Assembly: GCF_913064665.1 (NCBI RefSeq)
Contig: NZ_CAJYBT010000007.1
Location: 1-64,000 of the forward strand
Origin: an uncultured Thioclava sp.
GTDB lineage: Bacteria > Pseudomonadota > Alphaproteobacteria > Rhodobacterales > Rhodobacteraceae
Direction of reading: 5' to 3'
DNA: 64,000 nt
The translations under genes were made by a program, and so were the position numbers. Each line of letters starts with the position of its first letter. Position 1 is the stretch's first letter. Below, one piece after another: positions 53,707 to 61,932 of the stretch. The notes below the pieces were generated by a model. The model was not told the DNA's origin. It worked only from the letters and a program-made list of their open reading frames with translations, and ran no database searches.

Positions 53707-53742
53707 TTTCATCTAGCCCCTAAATACTCCCCGCGGAGCGTC
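53707..53742 (-). repeat. Short hairpin repeat, copy E (inverted)
   Basis: On the minus strand GGACGCTCCGCGGGGAGTAT, then GGGGCTAGATGAAA; second subtype. Copies D and E point towards each other, with 13 bases between, in the gap between the glycosyltransferase genes. Confidence 0.75.
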
Positions 53743-53768
53743 CCCACGCACGATCCAGAGAGCCGTCC

Positions 53769-56084
53769 TTAGTGTGCCGCCTCATCGGGCGGATCCACGG
53801 TGAAAAAGAAATCGCGCGGGAGGTCGCGCAGATGCAGATCCTCCGGGATCACATGGGGCCCGACATTGAACACCGCAGAGCCGAAATGCGTCAGCAGCGT
53901 TGAGAGTTTTTCAAAGCGTTGCGAGGTGAGCGTGGCGTAAAATTCTGCCTGATCGGGGCGCGCCATCAGTTCCGCTATTTTGGCGCGGTGGCAGGCAACG
54001 CTATGGGCATGTGCGGCGGCGATTTCGGGGTCAGCCATCATCCGGTCGAACGCGGCCTTGGCGGCGGGCAGCATGCGCTGGATCGAGGTTTCGAGCTGCG
54101 CATTGTGGTTCATGCGAAACCAGTAATTCAGCCCTTGGTCCCGATCGACATGGTTCACCCGGCCGCGGTCGCGTTTCACCAGAAAACTTTCCGCCGAGCG
54201 CACCGCGTAATGATTGAGCTGGACCCAATCATAGCCGTAAGTGTCCAGCGTTGAGCGCCAGCCATTGCGAAACATCTCACGCGGCATCGGCTTGCCTGAC
54301 CCGTTGAGCCATTTCACCTGATCCCACAGGTCGGGCACCAACCCCTTGGGGCGATGCACACCCAGCTTTTTATACAGATCGACATTGCGAAACAGTGTCT
54401 TGAACCCCCACGCCTGATGGGGTTTGCGCACGACTTCGGGGGCGCAGCGGGTGAATTGTTCGGTGATAAAGCGATCCTCGAAATGATGCACGTCATCATT
54501 GCCAAAGAGCCGCCATGTCAGCGAAATCATATTCGCTTCGCCCAACGCCTTATACAGTGCCGGCAGGGTGCCATCACCGATCTTGATATCGATGAACTCA
54601 TCCACATCCATGCAGATCGACCAGCCAGCATTCTGGATCATCGGCTCGTTTTCCGCTGCGGCGAGGGCCGCGTGCTGGGGCTTCATATCCACCATCGTGC
54701 GAAACGGGTTTTCACGATGCGCCACGATCCCCTTGCGTTCCAGCAGGTCCAGCATTGTGTCGGTGCCGTCGGTGCAATCATTGGTGTAGATCAGGAAATC
54801 ATCGACCCCGATCGCGCGGTGATAGGCCAGCCATTCTAGAATGAAGGGCCCTTCGTTTTTCATCGTGGTGATGATCGCGGTGCGCCCGGCATGGAGCGCC
54901 TTTTTCGGGGCCGCCTTGATTTTGGACACGGGCGGGCGGATCGGCTTATGGCCCCAGACCTGCTTGGATAGCTCCAACAGCTGGGCATCTTCGACCAATG
55001 AGGTCTTGGGCACCAGTTCCGCCGCCGACACGCCCGGCACACGAATCGCCATCGCGCGCCAGAAGCCGTAGATCAGCCCCGGATCGGGCTTGGCATAGCT
55101 GACGCGCAGCAGCCGCCAGGTGCTTTCGAGACCCGCTTTGGCAGGCGCGCATCCCCAGCGCGCAATGCCGCGGCGCGCATCGAAGGGGCGGCAGATGTGA
55201 TCGGGGAAACGCTCGGACGCGCCCTCACGCACGCGCCAAGGATAAATCCGGTGACCCGCCAGCAGGATCACCCCGTTTTCGGCGGCCTGCGCGGCCTCAA
55301 ACGCGGTGGGGCTGGTGTGATCATGCGGGCGCAGCAGGTCGGTGACATCGAGGATCAACACCGCCGCCGCCTTGGCAAAAAAGCGCCATTTGACGATCTC
55401 AAACACCAGCGCCTCGCCCAAGGGGGCGCGCCAGGGATCGGGGGCGGGCGGCTCCATCCGGTCTTTGCCCGGTGCGTCGGGAGCCAAAAAGACGTGTGAT
55501 TCTGGGCCTTGATCGGGCTTGCCCAACGGCAAGTCACATTCCAGCAGCACGACCGGCAAATCCAGCTCGCGCAGATCCATCCCCTCTTGCAGCGCTTTGG
55601 CAAAATCAGCGGGGCTGCCAGCAGGGCTATCGGGCGGGGCGCGGTTCAAGATCACCGCCCCCGTTGCCCCATGGTGATCGTGATGCCAGCTTAGCCAATC
55701 CAGCACGGTTTCGACGCTTTCCTCAAGGCGCTGGCCAAACAGGCAGTTGCGCCCCTCAAAAATATCCCAATCGGGCGCGGCGGGGTTGAGCGGCATCAGC
55801 ACCTGAGCCCCGTCATCGCCGCGCAGCGCAATCTGGGTGGGGCCGGGGGCGTCGGGGGCCAGCACGGTCATCGTGGCTCCTGCGACACCGCGCGCCTCGA
55901 TCAGACGGGCGGCACCGGCGATTGGCGTGTCGATGAACTGCTCGGGGGCTGAGGGGCGGGCGAAAAAGGCGCGCAGCTGCGGGGTGCCATCTTGCATCCA
56001 TCCCACCGTATCCAGCAGCGCAGGACCAGTCCCGATGCCAGCCTGTGAGTGCATCTTTCGCCGGATCACGCGGTGCTCGCCCAT
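53769..56084 (-). CDS. Large two-domain protein with C-terminal glycosyltransferase
   Basis: A 771-residue protein. ATG 56084 has AGAGG close upstream; other ATGs at 56120 and 56126 lack it. The first ~400 residues hold no motif I can name; they contain a DIFEGRNCLFGQRLEE block and several Asp/His-rich stretches. The C-terminal ~330 residues are a GT2-like domain: IITTMKNEGPFILEWLAYHR, CMDVDEFIDI (DxD) and TWRLFGNDDVHHFEDRFITE, with VDRDQGLNYWF later. No signal or membrane helix. It lies upstream of the smaller related glycosyltransferase on the same strand, so the pair may act on one glycan. Confidence 0.75.
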   Translation of the reverse strand: MGEHRVIRRKMHSQAGIGTGPALLDTVGWMQDGTPQLRAFFARPSAPEQFIDTPIAGAARLIEARGVAGATMTVLAPDAPGPTQIALRGDDGAQVLMPLNPAAPDWDIFEGRNCLFGQRLEESVETVLDWLSWHHDHHGATGAVILNRAPPDSPAGSPADFAKALQEGMDLRELDLPVVLLECDLPLGKPDQGPESHVFLAPDAPGKDRMEPPAPDPWRAPLGEALVFEIVKWRFFAKAAAVLILDVTDLLRPHDHTSPTAFEAAQAAENGVILLAGHRIYPWRVREGASERFPDHICRPFDARRGIARWGCAPAKAGLESTWRLLRVSYAKPDPGLIYGFWRAMAIRVPGVSAAELVPKTSLVEDAQLLELSKQVWGHKPIRPPVSKIKAAPKKALHAGRTAIITTMKNEGPFILEWLAYHRAIGVDDFLIYTNDCTDGTDTMLDLLERKGIVAHRENPFRTMVDMKPQHAALAAAENEPMIQNAGWSICMDVDEFIDIKIGDGTLPALYKALGEANMISLTWRLFGNDDVHHFEDRFITEQFTRCAPEVVRKPHQAWGFKTLFRNVDLYKKLGVHRPKGLVPDLWDQVKWLNGSGKPMPREMFRNGWRSTLDTYGYDWVQLNHYAVRSAESFLVKRDRGRVNHVDRDQGLNYWFRMNHNAQLETSIQRMLPAAKAAFDRMMADPEIAAAHAHSVACHRAKIAELMARPDQAEFYATLTSQRFEKLSTLLTHFGSAVFNVGPHVIPEDLHLRDLPRDFFFTVDPPDEAAH

Positions 56085-56457
56085 AAAAACCTCTTGCTCG
56101 ACTTTATGCTGTCCTAACATGCGCATGTGCTGTCGCGAAGCCCGCGCGTGGGGGTGTGGGGCATGTGTTTCATGTGAATTTGGCAGCGCCGCGGTCAAGA
56201 CGGCGGCAGAATAAAGGTATCTCTGCGCAGCTTGCGGGACGAGTGCGACTGGCACTCCAGCCCGGCGCAAGTTTGCGGGCGTCAAAGGCGCGTGGCGCAA
56301 GGCAGGAACTGCGACATTGCGCCGCGCTCTTGGCGAGAATTGCGCCGCGTTTCCATGGATTTGCAAGAAAACTGGGGAAATCTCACGCAGGGCTCACTCC
56401 ACTCTGTCAGAAACGTGACCCGCGGAACAGTTTGTCGCAGTTTCATCCGCGTGGTTT
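56085..56457. other. Non-coding stretch upstream of the FnrL-type site
   Basis: No gene is seen on either strand with a plausible start and composition. It holds the promoter region for the minus-strand glycosyltransferase; a CATGCGCATG palindrome lies near 56123. Confidence 0.4.
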
Positions 56458-56471
56458 TTGACATAAATCAA
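56458..56471 (+). promoter_or_regulatory. FNR/FnrL box
   Basis: TTGACATAAATCAA fits the FNR consensus TTGAY-N4-RTCAA perfectly. TATCAA (56494-56499) lies downstream as the -10 element; the predicted start at 56506-56507 puts the box centre at -41.5 to -42.5, as in class II activated promoters. Confidence 0.8.
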
Positions 56472-56505
56472 TCTCAGCACAGAGATACTCCCATATCAAT
56501 CAGTG

Positions 56506-56628
56506 CATCGGGTCCTAGATCTCCCAATCGCGGCTTCGGCCAATTGGACCCGATCAGAGGATAGACGTTCTCCCTTGTCTTTCCCCTAAATGCGCCGCGG
56601 GTCTCCCTCCCGCGGCGCTTTAATTTTT
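56506..56628 (+). ncRNA. Candidate FnrL-activated trans-acting small RNA
   Basis: About 122 bases. 5' hairpin: ATCGGGTCC (56507-56515) pairs with GGACCCGAT (56546-56554), with an inner GGC-TTCG-GCC tetraloop stem. Then a single-stranded C/U-rich linker (about 56555-56591). 3' terminator: GCGCCGCGGG (56592-56601) and CCCGCGGCGC (56609-56618), a perfect 10-bp stem, followed by TTTAATTTTT. TCTCCC occurs three times, at 56520, 56569 and 56602, in the hairpin loop, the linker and the terminator loop; it can pair with GGGAG-type ribosome-binding sites. No open frame is present. Activation under low oxygen is inferred from the FNR box. Confidence 0.72.
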
Positions 56629-57094
56629 CTCAAGGCTGTTGATCCGGGTGATGCGTGATGCGTGGCGCACGAGGGGACGTCCTAACGGATTGTTTGAAAA
56701 CCGTCTCAAGTGCGCCCAGCCCTCTGTCATTGACACATCAGTGGAAACAGTGATCGAGACACGCGCAGTTTCAGGGGGAGGGCGGCAGACTCGTTGCTCA
56801 ACGGGAGTGTTATCAACGAGAGTCTCGCTGGATTTGCCGCAAACTGACGGCACCTTTGACAACTTCATAGCTAGAGCGCCATGGAGTGGCCGTTTCAAAC
56901 GGCGTGCCAAGCGAAAGCCTGTTTCTGAGAGATCAGGCGCTGGACGCGATCCCGAAGCCTGCGCTGAATGAGATTTCCAAGCTATTCAATGTCTCGCGCA
57001 GGGATTTGGGCAAATTGAGCGTCACGCCAAAAACAAACGCGTCTTGATCAAGCGCGCGGCTCTTTCCGGCTGACTCTCACGTGCCTGCGCCCAT
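56629..57094. other. Region between the small RNA and infC
   Basis: It is more AT-rich than its surroundings at first. A 58-codon frame on the plus strand (56871-57047), without ATG, reads ...LNEISKLFNVSRRDLGKLSV at its end and has the look of a real helical peptide; it may be the end of a lost gene. Nothing else can be supported. Confidence 0.35.
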
Positions 57095-57125
57095 GAAAAA
57101 GCCCTCCCGAAATGGGGAGGGCTTT
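57095..57125 (-). terminator. Rho-independent terminator of infC
   Basis: Read on the minus strand, AAAGCCCTCCCC and GGGAGGGCTTT form a stem with a short ATTTC-type loop, then a T run. It lies 24 bases after the infC stop. Confidence 0.85.
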
Positions 57126-57148
57126 GTCGATTTCAGACTGGATCGGTC

Positions 57149-57691
57149 TTAGCGCGTCGAGCCGATCATCATCACCATTTGGCGGCCCTCAAGACGGGGC
57201 ATCGATTCAACCTTGCCCAACTCGCCTACATCGTCGCGCACGCGGTTGAGCAGCTCAAGGCCAAGGTTCTGGTGTGCCATCTCGCGGCCCCGGAAGCGCA
57301 GGGTGACTTTCACCTTGTCGCCATTCTCGAGGAACTTGATCACGTTGCGCATTTTCACTTCGTAATCATGCACATCGGTACCGGGCCGGAACTTGACCTC
57401 TTTGATCTCGATGATCTTTTGCTTTTTGCGGGCTTCGGCTTCGCGCTTTTGCTGTTCATATTTGAACTTGCCAAAATCCATGATTTTGCAGACCGGCGGG
57501 TCGGCATTGGGAGAGATTTCCACCAAGTCGAGACCGGCCTCTTCGGCCATGCTCATCGCTTCGCGCGGCGTCACAACGCCGACATTCTCGCCCTCTGCCC
57601 CAATCAGGCGAATTTCGTTCGAACGGATACGGCCATTGACACGGGGTCCGGTGTCGCGGGTCGGCGGGGCGTTATGCGGTCTGCGGGCTAT
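57149..57691 (-). CDS. infC: Translation initiation factor IF-3, AUA start codon
   Basis: A 180-residue IF-3. Only the part from residue 40 has an ATG (57574), but the family N-terminal domain continues upstream in frame: [20 protein letters not shown], then [19 protein letters not shown]. It starts at ATA 57691-57689 with AAGGATTCCC upstream. Non-AUG starts (AUU, AUA, AUC) are the basis of IF-3 autoregulation in other bacteria. The C-terminal domain has [14 protein letters not shown] and [16 protein letters not shown]-3 prevents 30S-50S joining and checks the start codon. Confidence 0.92.
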   Translation of the reverse strand: MARRPHNAPPTRDTGPRVNGRIRSNEIRLIGAEGENVGVVTPREAMSMAEEAGLDLVEISPNADPPVCKIMDFGKFKYEQQKREAEARKKQKIIEIKEVKFRPGTDVHDYEVKMRNVIKFLENGDKVKVTLRFRGREMAHQNLGLELLNRVRDDVGELGKVESMPRLEGRQMVMMIGSTR

Positions 57692-57934
57692 GGTGGGAAT
57701 CCTTCTGTAGCCAATATGATTTCAGGCGCAAAACATAGTCCTACGCGCCTTGGCTTTCAACCGCAAAGCGTTGGGAACCGGGCTGCAGGGATGCGCGTTG
57801 TCAAGATTGGCGGGTTTGCGCGCGCAGAGCGGTGGGAAACCGGCCCGTTTTGGGAGGTTGCGTTTGGCAATCTTAGCGCGCTGACATAAGTATGTGCATA
57901 ATATTAGTGTCAGTTGAGTAAGAGGGATTTCACC

Positions 57935-58798
57935 ATGAATAAGAATGTAGGCTATGCTATTGCGGCCATTGTGATCGTTGCGGCCGTTGCCGTTTTTGTC
58001 ACCACTTCGCAAAATCCGATGCCCCCCGCCGCGCCAGAGGCGCAGACAAGCGGGCAAACAACGCCCGGCTCAGTGATCGACGGCGCCAAACAGGCCGTTG
58101 GCGATGCCGCGCAATCCACCAAAGACGGCGTGAATGCAGCGGTTGATGCCACCAGTGAGGCGGCGCAATCGGCGGCTGACGGGGCAAAAACGGCAGTGGA
58201 TGCGGCCAAGACGGCTGCGGATAAGGCGGCTGCGGCTGCGGGCGATGCCTCGCAAGCGGCCAGCGATGCTGCAAAGGCCACGGTTGATGCCGCAACGCAA
58301 AGCGCCACGGATGCCGCCAGTGAGGCAGCCGATGCCGCAACGCAAGCTGCGCAAGCCGCTACCGATGCCGCCAATGCCGCCGCCAACGCGGCCTCGCAAG
58401 CGACGGTGAATGCCGATGATTCGGTGACCGAGGGGGCCGCGAGTGCCGCCACATCTGCCGCCGAAGCCGCCACCAACGCCGCCAATGCGGCTGCAGATGC
58501 GGCCTCGGCTGCGACCAATGCGGCGGAAACCGCATCGCAAACCGCTAATGACACCGCCGCCAATGCGCAAAGCAATGCCGCAGCGACGGGCGAGGGCGCG
58601 GTGCCCGGTGTGATGGATGCCGCCAAGGCGCTCACGGTTGACGGGTTTGACGCCGATATGGTCGAGAAGATGATCGACGACTCGGCGCTGCCTGCTGCGA
58701 CCAAGATGCCGCTCAAAACCGCCGTTGAAAGTGCGCGCAACAATCCCGCTTTGGTGAAGGGTGTGCTGGATCAGGTGCGCTCGGCTTTGGGCATGTAA
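57935..58798 (+). CDS. Ala-rich, membrane-anchored repetitive protein
   Basis: A 287-residue protein from ATG 57935 (GAGGG upstream). One N-terminal transmembrane helix (GYAIAAIVIVAAVAVFV), then about 180 residues dominated by Ala with regularly spaced Asp, Thr, Ser and Asn (AADAATQAAQAATDAANAAA), typical of a long amphipathic helix with an 11-residue-like spacing. The C-terminal 60 residues are ordered (TVDGFDADMVEKMIDDSALP). No family is recognised; resemblance is to LEA-like or apolipoprotein-like repeats. CTGACA/TGTCAG inverted repeats lie upstream. Confidence 0.65.
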   Translation: MNKNVGYAIAAIVIVAAVAVFVTTSQNPMPPAAPEAQTSGQTTPGSVIDGAKQAVGDAAQSTKDGVNAAVDATSEAAQSAADGAKTAVDAAKTAADKAAAAAGDASQAASDAAKATVDAATQSATDAASEAADAATQAAQAATDAANAAANAASQATVNADDSVTEGAASAATSAAEAATNAANAAADAASAATNAAETASQTANDTAANAQSNAAATGEGAVPGVMDAAKALTVDGFDADMVEKMIDDSALPAATKMPLKTAVESARNNPALVKGVLDQVRSALGM

Positions 58799-58826
58799 CG
58801 CCCCCGCTGTCGCACGCGAAACCAAG

Positions 58827-58863
58827 CCCCGCGCAATTCAGGTTGCGCGGGGTTTTCCGTTTT
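58827..58863 (+). terminator. Terminator after the Ala-rich protein gene
   Basis: CCCCGCGCAA pairs perfectly with TTGCGCGGGG around TTCAGG, followed by TTTTCCGTTTT. Confidence 0.9.
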
Positions 58864-58931
58864 AGCGAGGGTGCGCGCAGGAACGTGTCAGGCTTGGCGC
58901 GCGTTGTCCTATGACAGCAAAGGAGAGCCCC

Positions 58932-59612
58932 ATGACACATGACCTAACCTTGCAATCGCGCGCATCCGTCACCCACGACACCCATCACCTACGTTTCAAG
59001 CGCCCGAAAGACCTGTCGTGCACTCCCGGTCAGGCGGTCGATCTGAGCTTGATGCGCGAGGGTTGGAGCGATCAGGCCCGCCCGTTCACGCCCGTTAATG
59101 GCAGTGAGGGCGACACGCTGGATTTCATTATCAAAAGCTATCCTGACCATGAGGGCGTCACGGCGCAAATCGCGACGCTGCAGCCGGGCGAAAAGGTGCA
59201 AATCTCGGACCCGTGGGGCGCTATTCATGATGCGGGCCCCGGCACGTTCATTGCGGGCGGCGCAGGGATCACGCCGTTCATCGCAATCCTGCGCGCGCGC
59301 CTGTTGCGTGAGGGGGCATTGGGCGGGTCGACCCTGATTTTCTCCAACAAAACCGAGGCCGACATCATCTTGCGCAAAGAGTTCGAGGCGATGGAGGGGC
59401 TGGAAACGATCTGGCTTGTCACGGATGAGGCCAATCCGGGGCCGGGTGTGCAAAACGAAAAGATTGACCGCCATTTCCTGCGCAATCACGCAACCGCCGC
59501 CAATGCGCCGTTCTATATCTGCGGTCCGGATGCGATGGTCGATGATATCGAGGAAATGTTGATTTCTTTCGGCATCGCCAAGTCAGATATCATTCGCGAG
59601 GATTTCAGCTAA
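58932..59612 (+). CDS. FAD/NAD(P)H flavodoxin-reductase-like oxidoreductase
   Basis: A 226-residue protein of the ferredoxin-NADP reductase superfamily, without a ferredoxin domain. FAD-binding R-x-Y/F-[ST] form in QARPFTPVNG (about 48-57), nucleotide-binding GGAGITPFIAI (about 111-121) and a late FYICGPDAMVDDIEE. ATG 58932 has AAGGAG upstream. Physiological partner unknown. It ends 33 bases from the convergent Fpr gene, another member of the superfamily, but the two differ clearly in sequence. Confidence 0.8.
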   Translation: MTHDLTLQSRASVTHDTHHLRFKRPKDLSCTPGQAVDLSLMREGWSDQARPFTPVNGSEGDTLDFIIKSYPDHEGVTAQIATLQPGEKVQISDPWGAIHDAGPGTFIAGGAGITPFIAILRARLLREGALGGSTLIFSNKTEADIILRKEFEAMEGLETIWLVTDEANPGPGVQNEKIDRHFLRNHATAANAPFYICGPDAMVDDIEEMLISFGIAKSDIIREDFS

Positions 59613-59645
59613 GGGCGCGAAAAGGGCCGACCGCCTGAGTCCGAC

Positions 59646-60464
59646 CTAGATGCCCTCGCCGACGAATGCCTTTTCGACCACATATTCGCGCGGCTCGGAA
59701 TTGGCGCCTTCGCGCAGTCCGAACCCTTCAAGCACGGCCATCACGTCCTTGTTGAACGCAAGGCTGCCACAGACCATTGCGCGGTCGGTGGCCGGGTCCA
59801 TCGGCGCGATGCCGAGATCCTTGAACACCTTGCCGTTCTCCAAGTTCGTGGTGATGCGGCCCATATGGGGGAATTCTTCGCGCGTGGTGGTGGGGTAGTA
59901 TTTCAACTTGCCCTCGACCATCTCGCCGATCAGCTCGTCATTGACGAGGTTCTCAACCAGTTGGCGACCATATTCCAGCTCTTCGATGGTGCGGCAGGTA
60001 TGCATCATCACCACCTCGTCGAATTTCTCATAAGTCTCGGGGTCGCGCATCAGCGAGGCAAAGGGCGCAATCCCGGTGCCAGTGGCCAGAAACCACACCC
60101 GCTTGCCCGGCAGTAGCGCGTCATGCACCAGCGTGCCCACGGGTTTGGGGCGCAGGATGACCTCGTCCCCCGGCTGGATATGTTGCAGCTTTGAGGTCAG
60201 CGGCCCATCGGGCACCTTGATCGAATAAAACTCCAGCTCTTCGTCCCAGTTGGGCGAGGCGATGGAATAGGCGCGCAGCAAGGGTTTGCCATTATCGCCC
60301 ATCAGCCCGATCATCACGAACTCACCCGAGCGAAAGCGCAAGCTTTGCGGGCGGCTCACGCGAAAGGAAAACAGCCGGTCGGTCCAATGGGTGACCTCGG
60401 TCACGGTCTGGGCATCGGGCAGGGTCTTGACCTTGGGAATCTCGTTCACGGCACTCTCGTTCAT
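59646..60464 (-). CDS. fpr: Ferredoxin--NADP(+) reductase
   Basis: A 272-residue bacterial-type Fpr. FAD motif LLRAYSIASPNWDEELEFYS, a FATGTGIAPF-type LATGTGIAPFASLMRDPE (about 114-131), the MVCGSLAFNKDV pyridine-nucleotide segment and a C-terminal EYVVEKAFVGEGI with the terminal extension typical of the class. It exchanges electrons between NADPH and ferredoxin or flavodoxin, and could supply the neighbouring cytochrome P450 (inference) or respond to oxidative stress. Confidence 0.92.
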   Translation of the reverse strand: MNESAVNEIPKVKTLPDAQTVTEVTHWTDRLFSFRVSRPQSLRFRSGEFVMIGLMGDNGKPLLRAYSIASPNWDEELEFYSIKVPDGPLTSKLQHIQPGDEVILRPKPVGTLVHDALLPGKRVWFLATGTGIAPFASLMRDPETYEKFDEVVMMHTCRTIEELEYGRQLVENLVNDELIGEMVEGKLKYYPTTTREEFPHMGRITTNLENGKVFKDLGIAPMDPATDRAMVCGSLAFNKDVMAVLEGFGLREGANSEPREYVVEKAFVGEGI

Positions 60465-60643
60465 GGCTCAGGATTTAAAATCGCAACACAACTTATCGGG
60501 TCCGGATACGGGGTTTCCCGCTCGGTCTTCCTTGATCTGGCGCAAACCTCGCCAGAACCCCGGTGATAGCGGGGAAATGCCGCAGGGAAAAGCGTTTGGC
60601 GCGAAACAGTATTCGCATGCGCGCGTTGCGGATGGAAATCCGT

Positions 60644-61822
60644 TCAGTAGCGCAGGTTCAGCGCCTCCAGCCCGTGAAAATGATACAGATCGCCATAAAG
60701 CGGCGGCTGGGCCAAGCGCATCGCGGGCAGGCGTGCGAACAGGATCGGCAGTGCGATGCGCATCTCAAGACGCGCGAGCGGTGCGCCAATACAGAAATGC
60801 GTCCCCGCCCCGAACGAGAAATTGGTCTTTACCGGGCGCGTCGGATTGAACGTGTTGGGACGGTCCCAGGTGTCGGGGTCGCGATTGGCCCCGGCCAGCA
60901 GCAGCCCGATCTGAGTGCCCGCCTTGATCACCTCACCCTGAAAGCTGACATCTTCATAGGCCCAGCGGGTAAACAGATGCAGCGGCGGATCAAAACGCAG
61001 GATTTCTTCCAGTGTGCCATCGACGCGATCCTCGCCCAGCAGGGGCGCATCGCGCTGCTCCAGCAGGGTTTTCACGCCATTTCCAATGGTATGCACAGTC
61101 GCTTCATGCCCGGCATTAAGCAGCAAGACCACCGTTGCGATCAACTCATCGCGGCTCAGATGGGTGCCGTCTTCCTGCACTGCGATCAGACCCGATAGCA
61201 GATCATCGCCGGGCGCTTTGCGCCGTGTCTCGATCAGCGCGCTCAGATAGTCGGTGAAAGCCTGCGCGGCTTGCGTGGCCTCGGCCTCTAGCACGTCATT
61301 GCGGCGCGCCTGATACATCTGCACCATCGCATTGGACCACGCCAGCAGATCGGGCGCATCGGTTTCGGGCACGCCAAGCAACCGCGCGATCACGATCACG
61401 GGCAGGGGCTTGGCAAAATGCTTCAGCAGATCACCGCCACCATCGGGCATGTCGTCAATCAGGCGATGACATAGCGCGGTGATATCGGGCGCAAGTGCCG
61501 CGATCCGCCCCGAGGTAAAGGCGCGCACCACCAAGCGGCGCAAGCGCGTATGGTGCGGGGCCTCAAGTTCCAGCATCGAATGGCGCTCAAGCGCGTAAAA
61601 CGCTTCAAGATGGGGCGGTGTGGGGTGGGCATGTTCTGCCGGGATTTCGCGCCCCAAACGTCGATCGCGCAGCGCCGCGCCCACAACAACCGCGCGCGCC
61701 GTGACGGGCATCTTGTAATGGGACCAATGCACGAACGGGCCGGCCGCGCGCACACGGTCATAAAACGGATAGGGGTTTTGCACGAATTCCGCATCCAGCG
61801 GCGATTGGGTCAGGGTCTGCAT
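60644..61822 (-). CDS. Cytochrome P450
   Basis: A 392-residue soluble P450. I-helix oxygen motif LLLNAGHEATVHT, K-helix EEILRFDPP (ExxR), the PERF-like region NTFNPTRP and the haem loop FGAGTHFCIGAPLAR with Cys344 as thiolate ligand. The substrate is unknown; the closest pattern is the CYP107/CYP200-like bacterial type. ATG 61822 has CTGGAGCC upstream. It lies beside fpr on the same strand (180 bases), a possible electron donor via a ferredoxin not seen in this window. Confidence 0.9.
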   Translation of the reverse strand: MQTLTQSPLDAEFVQNPYPFYDRVRAAGPFVHWSHYKMPVTARAVVVGAALRDRRLGREIPAEHAHPTPPHLEAFYALERHSMLELEAPHHTRLRRLVVRAFTSGRIAALAPDITALCHRLIDDMPDGGGDLLKHFAKPLPVIVIARLLGVPETDAPDLLAWSNAMVQMYQARRNDVLEAEATQAAQAFTDYLSALIETRRKAPGDDLLSGLIAVQEDGTHLSRDELIATVVLLLNAGHEATVHTIGNGVKTLLEQRDAPLLGEDRVDGTLEEILRFDPPLHLFTRWAYEDVSFQGEVIKAGTQIGLLLAGANRDPDTWDRPNTFNPTRPVKTNFSFGAGTHFCIGAPLARLEMRIALPILFARLPAMRLAQPPLYGDLYHFHGLEALNLRY

Positions 61823-61932
61823 ATCGGCTCCAGTTGCATGGCCCCAATTGGCCCGAGACGCCCGCCTGTTGCAAGCCTCGCGCTTGCACTTTGGCGTCTG
61901 CCGCGCCACCAATAAGCGCAGCGGAGGATATC

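Noticed and set aside
53661-53742. Repeat pairs B/C and D/E as insertion sequences or CRISPR repeats
   Set aside because: No transposase, no regular spacers and no target-site duplication; they are short hairpin elements.
57149-57574. IF-3 starting at ATG 57574
   Set aside because: This would remove the first 39 residues of the conserved N-terminal domain; the ATA at 57691 restores the usual length.
58070-58825. Minus-strand Gly/Arg-rich frame over the Ala-rich protein
   Set aside because: Glycine- and Arg-rich translation is the reverse image of Ala codons (GCC/GGC); the plus-strand gene has an ATG, ribosome-binding site, membrane helix and terminator.
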